NCBI GenBank assembly: GCA_017550765.1
Contig: JAFZOC010000176.1
Coordinates: 1 to 32,527 of the forward strand
From: Oscillospiraceae bacterium
GTDB taxonomy: Bacteria; Bacillota_A; Clostridia; Oscillospirales; Oscillospiraceae
Length of the DNA stretch: 32,527 nucleotides
Reading direction: 5' to 3'
Positions 14,799-20,418 of this stretch are shown piece after piece (within the stretch, counting starts at the first letter, position 1; the number at the start of each line of letters is the position of its first letter). Below the pieces are notes generated by a model. That model saw only the letters and a program-made list of their open reading frames with translations. It had not been told where the DNA came from and made no database searches. Both the position numbers and the translations under genes were made by a program.

Positions 14799-15531
14799 CC
14801 CGTTCCCCTTCTCCGGCCCCCTGGCCGCTCCGGTATCGCGTGGGCAGGCCTGTCCTTTTCCGCCAGCAGATCACAGCGTTTCGGCGGACCCCCAGCGCCG
14901 CGGCGATCGCATAGTCCGACATTCCCTGCTCATAGAGCTCTTTCATGGCGACTCTTCTGGCCTCGCTCTTCTTGGCCCCGTTGCTCTGCAGGCCTTCCTT
15001 CTTCCGCCAGTCCCAGACGGTGTTCTCATTGACGCCCAGCAGCTCCCCGATTTCCCGGTCCGTGCGTCCCTGTTCGTATAGTTCCCTGGCCCGCTCCCGG
15101 TCGAGGCGTTTGGGGCGTCCCTTTGGCGTGTCTTGTTTGTTCGGAGCCCTGCCGGTCCTGCGCCGCCACAGGAGCACCGCCGTCTTACTGATGCCCGCGA
15201 GACGGCTGATCTTGACGTCTGACAGGCCCGCCTTGTACAGCGCTCGCAGGACCGGCTCTTTCTCTGCCGTCGCCGACGGGCGTACGCTCCTCGCCTGTGA
15301 GCCGTCCAGACGGATCTGCTTTCGTCGGAGATCCCTTCGCGGTCCTTTGATGTAATGGGTACAGTTCTTGGGTCGCATCGCCTCCCGGACCTCTTCGGTC
15401 ACGCTGGTGACGCCCAGGCGCGCGTAGACCTCCTTTAGCCGGCTTTGCCCGGTGTGGAGCATGTACGCGCAAGTCGCTCCCTCGCAGCCGACCATGCGGT
15501 CGCGGAAGACGCAGCTCCTGCATCTGCTCAT
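14785..15531 (-). CDS. Triple helix-turn-helix DNA-binding protein
   Basis: A 248-residue protein. The N-terminus is cysteine-rich (CRSCVFRDRMVGCEGATC, then NCTHYIKG). Three similar homeodomain-like HTH units follow: LYKAGLSDVKISRLAGISKT about residue 97, LYEQGRTDREIGELLGVNEN about 150 and LYEQGMSDYAIAAALGVRRN about 199, each ending with a W-R-R/K-K/R motif. This resembles resolvase or transposase DNA-binding repeats, without a catalytic domain. It probably binds phage DNA, as a regulator or replication accessory. ATG 15531 follows AGGAGG. Confidence 0.7.
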   Translation of the reverse strand: MSRCRSCVFRDRMVGCEGATCAYMLHTGQSRLKEVYARLGVTSVTEEVREAMRPKNCTHYIKGPRRDLRRKQIRLDGSQARSVRPSATAEKEPVLRALYKAGLSDVKISRLAGISKTAVLLWRRRTGRAPNKQDTPKGRPKRLDRERARELYEQGRTDREIGELLGVNENTVWDWRKKEGLQSNGAKKSEARRVAMKELYEQGMSDYAIAAALGVRRNAVICWRKRTGLPTRYRSGQGAGEGERDGAV

Positions 15532-15546
15532 GTGTTTGCCTCCTGT

Positions 15547-15756
15547 TCATTCCCCGCAGAGCCTTGCGTACTCTTCCGGGTGCTGTGTGTAGTAGTCGCT
15601 CATGCGCTGGCTCAGCCGCTTCTGGCAGGCCGCGATCCAGCGTTCCCGCTCCTCCGGTGTGATCTCGTCCATCGGCACGGTCCTGCCGTCCTCCAGGATC
15701 AGGTATCCCACCACGCGGATCTCTTCCCGCTTCTTCCTCGGCTCCCGTGCCGCCAC
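15547..15756 (-). CDS. Small conserved-looking phage protein
   Basis: A 69-residue protein with ILEDGRTVPMDEITPEERER, then SDYYTQHPEEYARL at the end; the DYYTQHPEEY ending is one I recognise from other clostridial phage small proteins. I prefer GTG 15756 because GGGAGG lies 8 bases upstream; ATG 15762 would be only 2 bases from it. The leader is shared with the 16349 gene. Function unknown. Confidence 0.6.
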   Translation of the reverse strand: MAAREPRKKREEIRVVGYLILEDGRTVPMDEITPEERERWIAACQKRLSQRMSDYYTQHPEEYARLCGE

Positions 15757-15762
15757 ACGCAT

Positions 15763-15802
15763 CACCTCCCTTCTGCATATTTCGGGACCGCCTGTCCCTA
15801 TG
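15763..15802 (-). repeat. Repeated leader, copy A
   Basis: Minus-strand CATAGGGACAGGC, a small self-complementary arm (GGGAC-GTCCC), GAAATA and AGAAGGGAGGTGA, ending in the ribosome site of the 15756 gene. The same order of blocks occurs at 16357-16395. The arms differ between copies but each stays self-complementary. Confidence 0.55.
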
Positions 15803-15832
15803 TCTTGTGGCTCTCGCTCTCTGCTTTTTCTC

Positions 15833-15861
15833 TTGCCCCTCCCCGCTCGCTGTGCTATGCT
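15833..15861 (+). promoter_or_regulatory. Antisense promoter P2
   Basis: TTGCCC (15833-15838), 17 bases, TATGCT (15856-15861) with an upstream TGTGC, matching P1 and P3. It drives the plus-strand gene at 15884. Confidence 0.7.
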
Positions 15862-15883
15862 GTCGAAGAAAGGGGGTGATCTC

Positions 15884-16234
15884 ATGTCAACGGTTTCAAA
15901 ATTCAAGCTCGGCCCCGCAGATTTCTCGGCCATGCGCGCCGCGCTTCTTCTTATCCCGCTAGAAGATCCCTCTGAGGGCACGGCCCTTATCGTTTCCTCC
16001 GTCAGATCCAAGCTCTTGAACGAGCAGGATCTGAACCCCTTCGAGTCCCAGCTTTGCGGGAAGGCCGTCGTTATGGCCCATGATTTTCTCTCCGGGCAGC
16101 TTCCCTTCGAAGTTCCGGAAACGATAGCCTCTTCCATTCGTCCCTTCTCGTTCCAACTGCTTCGGCTTTATCCCATATTCCAGAAGGAGCGAGATTCTTC
16201 TTTCGATACCCTGTCCTTCCCCGAGCTGTTTTGA
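15884..16234 (+). CDS. Plus-strand cargo protein of unknown function
   Basis: A 116-residue protein transcribed against the phage operon from P2. GGGGGTGATCTC precedes ATG 15884. It starts MSTVSKFKLGPADFSAMRAA and contains LLLIPLEDPSEGTALIVSSV and CGKAVVMAHDFLSG, which look like regular helices; no membrane segment or catalytic motif is visible. Its last 120 bases or so overlap the minus-strand 16349 gene. A gene with its own promoter inside an opposing operon is moron-like. I do not recognise the family. Confidence 0.65.
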   Translation: MSTVSKFKLGPADFSAMRAALLLIPLEDPSEGTALIVSSVRSKLLNEQDLNPFESQLCGKAVVMAHDFLSGQLPFEVPETIASSIRPFSFQLLRLYPIFQKERDSSFDTLSFPELF

Positions 16235-16349
16235 CTCGTCGGCACACGATGCTGCCATTTTCGATCACCAGGTACGTCCCTTCCGGGAAGGATCCGTTCA
16301 CAGCCTCTTTCAGTTTTTCAAACTGGGAGAGGCTTTCTTTTTCGGCCAC
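16071..16349 (-). CDS. Small phage protein, 3' part antisense to the cargo gene
   Basis: From GTG 16349 (GGGAGG 8 bases upstream) the first 40 residues look genuine: SLSQFEKLKEAVNGSFPEGT, then YLVIENGSIVCRR. From about position 16234 leftward the frame is antisense to the plus-strand cargo gene and looks like shadow sequence. I infer that the original minus gene lost its own end when the cargo gene arrived, leaving a 92-residue hybrid frame. Function unknown. Confidence 0.4.
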   Translation of the reverse strand: MAEKESLSQFEKLKEAVNGSFPEGTYLVIENGSIVCRRVKTARGRTGYRKKNLAPSGIWDKAEAVGTRRDEWKRLSFPELRREAARRENHGP

Positions 16350-16356
16350 TTCTCTC

Positions 16357-16395
16357 ACCTCCCTTCTTTGTATTTCGACAGGGCCTGTCCCTATG
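16357..16395 (-). repeat. Repeated leader, copy B
   Basis: Minus-strand CATAGGGACAGGC, a complementary arm (GACAGG/CCTGTC), GAAATA and AGAAGGGAGGTGA before the 16349 start; same blocks as 15763-15802. The upstream CATAG also supplies the stop of the 29-residue gene. Confidence 0.55.
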
Positions 16396-16480
16396 CTGGA
16401 ACAGCTCTACATGTCAAGGCTCCACTTTCACCAGCAAACCAGCCGACCAGCGCACCGAGAACGGCAAACAATAGCTTCAC
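16391..16480 (-). CDS. Tiny membrane peptide
   Basis: A 29-residue peptide from GTG 16480, with AGGAGG 6 bases upstream. Nearly the whole N-terminal half is one membrane segment (KLLFAVLGALVGWFAG), then a short tail with ALTCRAVPA. It fits between two other small genes with normal spacing. Tiny single-span phage peptides can modulate membrane proteins; the role here is unknown. Confidence 0.5.
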   Translation of the reverse strand: MKLLFAVLGALVGWFAGESGALTCRAVPA

Positions 16481-16493
16481 GTCTCGCCTCCTC

Positions 16494-16652
16494 TCAGCGG
16501 CACCAGCGGCGCCAGGCCGCATAGGCCGCCCGCTCGCTGGCGTGGTCGCTCTTGTAGCGCCTGGTCGGTGTCGCCACCCGCAGCGTCGCCGTCCCGTCCC
16601 GGTGCGTGGTGATGCTCGCGGTCACGACGTAGTCGCGGTAATGCTTGGTCAT
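16494..16652 (-). CDS. Small basic protein, copy 2 of a duplicated gene
   Basis: A 52-residue protein from ATG 16652, preceded by GAGGAGGTG. It shares most residues with the 53-residue protein at 17314-17475: both start MTKHYRD, share TASITT, RDGTATLRVA, and end ERAAYAAWRRWCR. The DNA is also closely similar at both ends. The conserved Trp/Arg/Cys tail suggests nucleic-acid binding, or an AP2-like strand fold. The duplication flanks the P3 cargo gene. Confidence 0.7.
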   Translation of the reverse strand: MTKHYRDYVVTASITTHRDGTATLRVATPTRRYKSDHASERAAYAAWRRWCR

Positions 16653-16668
16653 GGTGTCACCTCCTCGC

Positions 16669-16697
16669 TTGTCCTTCCTCGTCCCTTGTGCTATGCT
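16669..16697 (+). promoter_or_regulatory. Antisense promoter P3
   Basis: TTGTCC (16669-16674), 17 bases, TATGCT (16692-16697) with an upstream TGTGC, the same design as P1 and P2. It lies 22 bases before the 16720 gene start. Confidence 0.75.
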
Positions 16698-16719
16698 GGG
16701 CGCGAAAGGAGCTGATGAT

Positions 16720-17154
16720 ATGATCTCTTTGGAAGACTACCTTGCGTTGAAAACCATCTCGCGGGCCGAGCCGCTCACAGGCCCGCTCGACGAGCGGCAG
16801 CAGCACCTGACGGATCTCGGATATATCGAGGCCACTGAATACGCCTGCTCTGAAGAATATGGGGCATTCCAGCTCTATCCGACCGGCTGGCGCTTGAGCA
16901 TTACAGGCCGCGATGCGATCTCAGCCTATGAGCGCGATCGTCAGGAGCGCGCCGAGCAGGAGACCAAGGAAGCTAAACGCCAAAGTGCGCAGGACGCCAA
17001 GGCAGCTCAAGATCTGAAAAAGAAATTTCGCCACGACTATGCGGTAGCTGCGTTCAGCGCTGTTTCTGGCGCTTTCGTCACGCTCGTCCTCGAGTATATA
17101 TGCGGCCACGCAGGCATATTCGAGGAGTTCTTCCGCTTCCTTCTGGGTCGGTGA
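16720..17154 (+). CDS. Plus-strand membrane-anchored cargo protein
   Basis: A 144-residue protein from P3, with AGGAG 8 bases before ATG 16720. The N-terminal half resembles a winged helix (MISLEDYLALKTISRAEPL, TDLGYIEATEYACS, YPTGWRLSITGRDAISAYER), the middle is a charged coiled coil (RQERAEQETKEAKRQ) and a membrane span follows (VAAFSAVSGAFVTLVLEYI). This wing/coil/span layout is common in small clostridial phage proteins of unknown role; exclusion or regulation at the membrane is a guess. It ends 3 bases before an opposing ATG. Confidence 0.75.
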   Translation: MISLEDYLALKTISRAEPLTGPLDERQQHLTDLGYIEATEYACSEEYGAFQLYPTGWRLSITGRDAISAYERDRQERAEQETKEAKRQSAQDAKAAQDLKKKFRHDYAVAAFSAVSGAFVTLVLEYICGHAGIFEEFFRFLLGR

Positions 17155-17157
17155 CAT
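16921..17157 (-). CDS. Possible small membrane protein, fully antisense to the P3 cargo gene
   Basis: From ATG 17157 with an excellent AAGGAGGTGAGAACG leader, a 78-residue frame: MSPTQKEAEELLEYACVAA, a charged middle, then a membrane-like end FSFLGLLLGALLTIALIG. It lies wholly opposite the 16720-17154 gene, so one of the two may be shadow. The ribosome site argues that a minus gene once started here. I rate the plus-strand frame as more protein-like. Confidence 0.3.
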   Translation of the reverse strand: MSPTQKEAEELLEYACVAAYILEDERDESARNSAERSYRIVVAKFLFQILSCLGVLRTLAFSFLGLLLGALLTIALIG

Positions 17158-17162
17158 CGTTC

Positions 17163-17300
17163 TCACCTCCTTGACGATAGCAATAGGTGTAGAAATATGG
17201 CTGCATTTCCTATGATGATCGAGTAGACACTGCACCAGAAAGTCACCGGGTCTTTCTGCGCTGCGCGTTTCAAGGCTAGAACGATCCGTTTTACTGTCAT
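17163..17300 (-). CDS. Small membrane protein
   Basis: A 45-residue protein from ATG 17300 behind AGGAGGTGACC. A basic N-terminus (MTVKRIVLALKRAAQKDP) precedes one membrane span (FWCSVYSIIIGNAAIFLHLL) and a short SSRR end. The frame is open upstream but only as shadow of the neighbour. Function unknown; typical of tiny middle-operon membrane peptides. Confidence 0.6.
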   Translation of the reverse strand: MTVKRIVLALKRAAQKDPVTFWCSVYSIIIGNAAIFLHLLLSSRR

Positions 17301-17313
17301 GGTCACCTCCTCC

Positions 17314-17475
17314 CTAGCGGCACCAGCGGCGCCAGGCCGCGTAGGCCGCCCGCTCGTTCGCGTGCGAGCTCGTGTGCTTCTTGCCGCCGGCGGCCACCCG
17401 CAGCGTCGCCGTCCCGTCCCGGCGCGTCGTGATGCTGGCGGTCGCGCCACAGAAGTCGCGATAGTGCTTCGTCAT
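17314..17475 (-). CDS. Small basic protein, copy 1 of a duplicated gene
   Basis: A 53-residue protein from ATG 17475 behind AGGAGG. It is the paralogue of the 16494-16652 gene: identical MTKHYRD start and AAYAAWRRWCR end, with a variable centre (AAGGKKHTSSHAN here). Conservation of ends at the DNA level points to recent duplication. Function unknown; the basic tryptophan-rich end suggests nucleic-acid contact. Confidence 0.7.
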   Translation of the reverse strand: MTKHYRDFCGATASITTRRDGTATLRVAAGGKKHTSSHANERAAYAAWRRWCR

Positions 17476-17503
17476 GTTGGGTCCTCCTCTCTGGGCGTCC
17501 GGT

Positions 17504-17938
17504 CTATTGGACCGGGACTGCGCTAGTCTGCGGGTGTGTCAGATCGCTCATGTCGTCGGGATCGTCTTGGACGGCCGGGATCATGAAGCCCTTGATGCCC
17601 ACCCCGGTGACCCTGACGGGCTCGATCCCCGTTTCTCCTGCCCTGTGCAGATACTCCCGGACGGCGTAGACCGTATCGCCCGGAATCGGGAAGCGGCTGC
17701 AGCAGTTGGTGATGCCGAGGATGCAGTACTCCTCGCTGAGCCCATAGCGGCCACCCGGCAGGATATAGGACACCCCCACTGTCATCTCCCGTCCGGTCCA
17801 GTTGGTGCCGTCGTACTCCTGCAACCGCAGGAGATCTCCGACCTGGACCGGGCGGTCTGCCCTACGCAGCTCGAAGGGCTTGGTGCCGTCAAGTACTGCC
17901 TGGAAGTACTCTGGCAGGGTCTTTAGAACATGGATCAT
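17504..17938 (-). CDS. DUF3850 (ASCH/PUA-like) protein with C-terminal extension
   Basis: A 144-residue protein from ATG 17938, preceded by GGAGGAGG. Residues 1-78 have the DUF3850 pattern: HVLKTLPEYFQAVLDGTKPF, ELRRADRPVQVGDLL, LQEYDGTNWTGREMTV. This PUA-like fold probably binds RNA or modified bases. DUF3850 proteins usually end near residue 80; here about 65 residues follow, with GDTVYAVREYLHRAG and a proline-rich end. It is one of the first genes of the early minus operon. Confidence 0.75.
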   Translation of the reverse strand: MIHVLKTLPEYFQAVLDGTKPFELRRADRPVQVGDLLRLQEYDGTNWTGREMTVGVSYILPGGRYGLSEEYCILGITNCCSRFPIPGDTVYAVREYLHRAGETGIEPVRVTGVGIKGFMIPAVQDDPDDMSDLTHPQTSAVPVQ

Positions 17939-17955
17939 ATTTTCCTCCTCCCCGC

Positions 17956-18147
17956 TCAGATCCACATGAAACGCAGGGCCAGGACGATAGCAGCACTAAC
18001 GGCAAGGGTCGTCATGATAAAGAAGGCAAACGGCCAAATGGTGTCTTCCAGCGACTGCGGGAGAAGCATGCTCGCGCACATAGCGACCTGCGTTCCAAAA
18101 AACAGTCCGGCTAAGATCACCGTGACTAAGATCGCTATCCCAACGAT
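17956..18147 (-). CDS. Two-span small membrane protein, start codon uncertain
   Basis: A frame of 63 codons with two membrane segments: IAILVTVILAGLFFGTQVAM and FAFFIMTTLAVSAAIVLAL, separated by LLPQSLEDTIWP, a holin-like layout. AGGAGGTG lies directly upstream of the frame, but the codon at the right distance is ATC (18147); the first standard start is GTG 18120, inside span one. Either a rare ATC start is used or the gene is impaired. It follows the Cro-like gene directly. Confidence 0.45.
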   Translation of the reverse strand: MVGIAILVTVILAGLFFGTQVAMCASMLLPQSLEDTIWPFAFFIMTTLAVSAAIVLALRFMWI

Positions 18148-18148
18148 C

Positions 18149-18394
18149 TCACCTCCTCTCCGGCGGGTGTTGTTGCTCGTTTGGTGACCTCTTCGTCAAA
18201 AAAAGAAAAAGCATCCTATCGACAGGTTCCTCAAGCGCAATGGCAAGAGCGTTCAGTTCCTCGATGTTCGGCGTTTTTTTGCCGGTAGTAATCTTGTTCA
18301 AGCGCTGTCTAGGCCATCCGAGCGTAGTCGCGAGCCTCGTTTCTTTTCCGAACTTGCGACGGATTAGATTTTTTAGCTCGAGCGTTTCATTCAT
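18149..18394 (-). CDS. Cro-like HTH regulator
   Basis: An 81-residue helix-turn-helix protein, the first gene of the leftward operon. The HTH is in TRLATTLGWPRQRLNKITTG, followed by KKTPNIEELNALAIALEEPV, as in XRE-family regulators. The tail is NEQQHPPERR. It is divergent from the CI-like repressor and has a consensus promoter, so it is the likely Cro/antirepressor partner that commits the phage to lytic growth. GGGGGAAAAGAAG precedes ATG 18394. Confidence 0.8.
   Translation of the reverse strand: MNETLELKNLIRRKFGKETRLATTLGWPRQRLNKITTGKKTPNIEELNALAIALEEPVDRMLFLFLTKRSPNEQQHPPERR
18171..18188. repeat. 18-bp direct repeat, copy inside the cro-like gene
   Basis: TGTTGCTCGTTTGGTGAC; 16 of 18 bases match the copy at 18418-18435 upstream of the same gene. 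Contains TTGGTGAC, also present at 18511-18518 in the repressor promoter. A candidate intragenic operator. Confidence 0.45.
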
Positions 18395-18417
18395 CTTCTT
18401 TTCCCCCTTTCTTGGGC

Positions 18418-18435
18418 TGTTGCCCGTTCGGTGAC
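18418..18435. promoter_or_regulatory. 18-bp direct repeat / operator half-site at the cro-like promoter
   Basis: TGTTGCCCGTTCGGTGAC lies just downstream of the leftward -10. The overlapping segment 18430-18448 has an imperfect dyad GGTG-N2-TT-N3-AA-N2-CACC. Together with the GGTGAC at 18513 it is the best candidate for repressor binding. Confidence 0.45.
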
Positions 18436-18438
18436 TTT

Positions 18439-18467
18439 ACAATACACCCATTCTCTTCGCTTGTCAA
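18439..18467 (-). promoter_or_regulatory. Leftward early promoter
   Basis: On the minus strand TTGACA (18462-18467), 17 bases, TATTGT (18439-18444). Drives the cro-like gene and the early operon. The dyad described at 18430-18448 overlaps the -10. Confidence 0.8.
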
Positions 18468-18504
18468 CACTTGGGCGACTTTTTTCTTTATTTCTTTATT
18501 TGTC

Positions 18505-18533
18505 TTGCTTTTGGTGACAAACTAGTGTATACT
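18505..18533 (+). promoter_or_regulatory. Repressor (lysogeny) promoter
   Basis: TTGCTT (18505-18510), 17 bases, TATACT (18528-18533). GGTGAC lies in the spacer, so repressor or Cro can act on it. Serves the repressor and probably the two downstream genes. Confidence 0.8.
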
Positions 18534-18554
18534 TCTTTCAAAGGAGATGATCAA

Positions 18555-19169
18555 ATGGCAAGATTTGGTGAAAAGCTCAAAGCTATACGCATTGAACGAC
18601 ATATGACTCAAGAGGAACTTGCCCGTGTCCTTGGCACATCAAAACAAGTGATCAGCAGATATGAGACCAACCAGCGTTCCCCAAAGATCGATATCGTATA
18701 CGGCTATGCCGAGCGCTTAGGAGTTCCTGTCGATTATCTTGCCGACAACAGTCTTCCCATCCCTTCCGGTATCATCCCGCTCCCGCGTATGGGTCGCGCC
18801 CCGCTCCTGGGCACCATCGCCTGCGGCGAGCCGATCCTAGCCGAAGAGAACCTGGACGGCGCTGTGGACCTGCCGGAGCACATCCGCGCGGACTTCGCCC
18901 TCCGCTGCGAGGGTGACAGCATGATAAACGCCAGGATCTTCGACGGGGATATCGTATACATCCGGCAGCAGGACACTGTGGACGACGGGCAGATCGCCGC
19001 GGTACTCATCGACGACGCCGCCACGCTCAAGCGGGTCCGGCTCTTCCCGGACCACATCATCCTGGCGGCGGAGAACCCGACCTTCCGCCCGCTCGTCTTC
19101 TGGGGCGAGGAGATGTCCCACGTCCGCATCCTCGGCCTGGCCGTCGCCTTCACCAGCACGGTGCGCTAA
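18555..19169 (+). CDS. CI/LexA-type phage repressor with S24 self-cleavage domain
   Basis: A 204-residue repressor. Residues 4-63: XRE HTH (RHMTQEELARVLGTSKQVIS, then YETNQRSPKIDI). Residues 80-204: S24 peptidase with cleavage site GTIACGEP (C90-G91), nucleophile Ser122 in CEGDSM and general base Lys159 in ATLKRV. RecA-stimulated self-cleavage would induce the prophage after DNA damage. ATG 18555 follows AAAGGAGATGATC. The HTH half is visibly less GC-rich than the S24 half, a sign of mosaic joining. The next gene follows after 30 bases with no promoter seen. Confidence 0.92.
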   Translation: MARFGEKLKAIRIERHMTQEELARVLGTSKQVISRYETNQRSPKIDIVYGYAERLGVPVDYLADNSLPIPSGIIPLPRMGRAPLLGTIACGEPILAEENLDGAVDLPEHIRADFALRCEGDSMINARIFDGDIVYIRQQDTVDDGQIAAVLIDDAATLKRVRLFPDHIILAAENPTFRPLVFWGEEMSHVRILGLAVAFTSTVR

Positions 19170-19199
19170 TCGAATCGACAAATAGAGAGGAGAAAAAGA

Positions 19200-20417
19200 A
19201 TGATACCTCCGAGATTTGACCATATTCCATTCTCAAACGAGCAAGAAAAGCTGGCATACATGATCGACCACAAGTTGGTCTCGCCAGGGTCTTCTTTCAC
19301 AAAGACCTTGATCTATTCTGGCGGATACGTTGAACTGCCCACCCCTTGCGCCCTTGTCGGTACGATTTTCAAGAACAGTGTCGTTATCCGTGTCGGAGAA
19401 GAGCTCCATTGCATCGATGTGGACTGTTTAGCTGAGATGCAGACCGGCTTTTCCTCGTCTTCAGCCCCGGAGCGTTATGTCGTTCTGGACCTGGAAACGA
19501 CAGGTCTCTCCTGCAAGTCGGACCAGATCATCGAAATCGCTGCGGTAAAGTACCATTACGGGATCGAGCAGGATCGGTTCGAGCGCCTTGTCGATCCCGG
19601 ATGCCCTATCCCCATGCTCGCAAATATGATCACCGGTATCACAGACAGCGACGTGCATGGCTCACCCTCTGTTGACCGCGTTCTTCCCGAATTGTTGAGT
19701 TTCCTGGGCGATTTGCCAATCGTTGCACACAATGCCCCGTTCGACCGTTCTTTTCTTCTGGGCGCGGCCTCTGCCTGTGGCCTCACGCTCCCGAACAAGT
19801 GGATAGACACCATCCCTCTTGCGAAAAAGGCTTTCCCATCTGCCGGGAACTACAAGCTCGAGTACCTGAAGTCCTATCTCGATCTCCCTGAAGTCGTTTC
19901 ACACAGAGCGCTTCCTGATGTGTACACGACTGCCGCCCTGTTCGAGGCATGCAATACCGCTCTGAGGACCGTCCAGGCAGCAAAAGCTGCCGGATCTGGT
20001 CTTCCTGCAGACTCACAGGAGCAGGCAGTCTCGACAGAGGAGGAGACGCAGGAGGACACGGGCGCCAGACATTTTCGGTCACTGAGGCCATCCAGCTTCC
20101 AGCCCACGGTCCCTGAGATCGATACATCAGGCGCATTGTTTGGAAAGACTATCGTTTTCACAGGTGAACTGTCGATATCCAGAAGAGAGGCGATGCAGCT
20201 TGCTGTCAACGTCGGTGCGATGGTCAAGAGCAGCGTCTCAAAGAAGACTGATTACCTCGTAGTAGGCACTCAGGATATTGCCCTTATCGGAGGAAACGGC
20301 ATGAGTACGAAGGAAGAGGCCGCGCGCGCCTTGAATTCATCAGGGAAAGCGCACGTTCAAATGATTGATGAAACTGACTTTATGAAATTGCTTGGCCGTG
20401 ATGATGTGGAGGATTAA
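19200..20417 (+). CDS. DEDDh 3'-5' exonuclease fused to BRCT domain
   Basis: A 405-residue protein. Residues 1-90 are an unassigned N-terminal domain. Residues 91-250 are a DnaQ-like exonuclease with all acidic motifs: ERYVVLDLETTG (D97, E99), IVAHNAPFDRSFL (D182) and SHRALPDVYTT (H235, D240). Residues about 312-395 are a BRCT domain (FGKTIVFTGELSISRREAMQ, KKTDYLVVG) like that of ligases. It follows the repressor with a good ribosome site (GAGAGGAG) and is probably co-transcribed in the lysogen. Next gene starts 1 base after the stop. Repair or antiphage cargo are the likely roles. Confidence 0.85.
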   Translation: MIPPRFDHIPFSNEQEKLAYMIDHKLVSPGSSFTKTLIYSGGYVELPTPCALVGTIFKNSVVIRVGEELHCIDVDCLAEMQTGFSSSSAPERYVVLDLETTGLSCKSDQIIEIAAVKYHYGIEQDRFERLVDPGCPIPMLANMITGITDSDVHGSPSVDRVLPELLSFLGDLPIVAHNAPFDRSFLLGAASACGLTLPNKWIDTIPLAKKAFPSAGNYKLEYLKSYLDLPEVVSHRALPDVYTTAALFEACNTALRTVQAAKAAGSGLPADSQEQAVSTEEETQEDTGARHFRSLRPSSFQPTVPEIDTSGALFGKTIVFTGELSISRREAMQLAVNVGAMVKSSVSKKTDYLVVGTQDIALIGGNGMSTKEEAARALNSSGKAHVQMIDETDFMKLLGRDDVED

Positions 20418-20418
20418 A

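Noticed and set aside
18471..18554. Upstream start of the repressor
   Set aside because: The extension spans the promoter and operator; AAAGGAGATGATC before ATG 18555 and the HTH start fix the shorter form.
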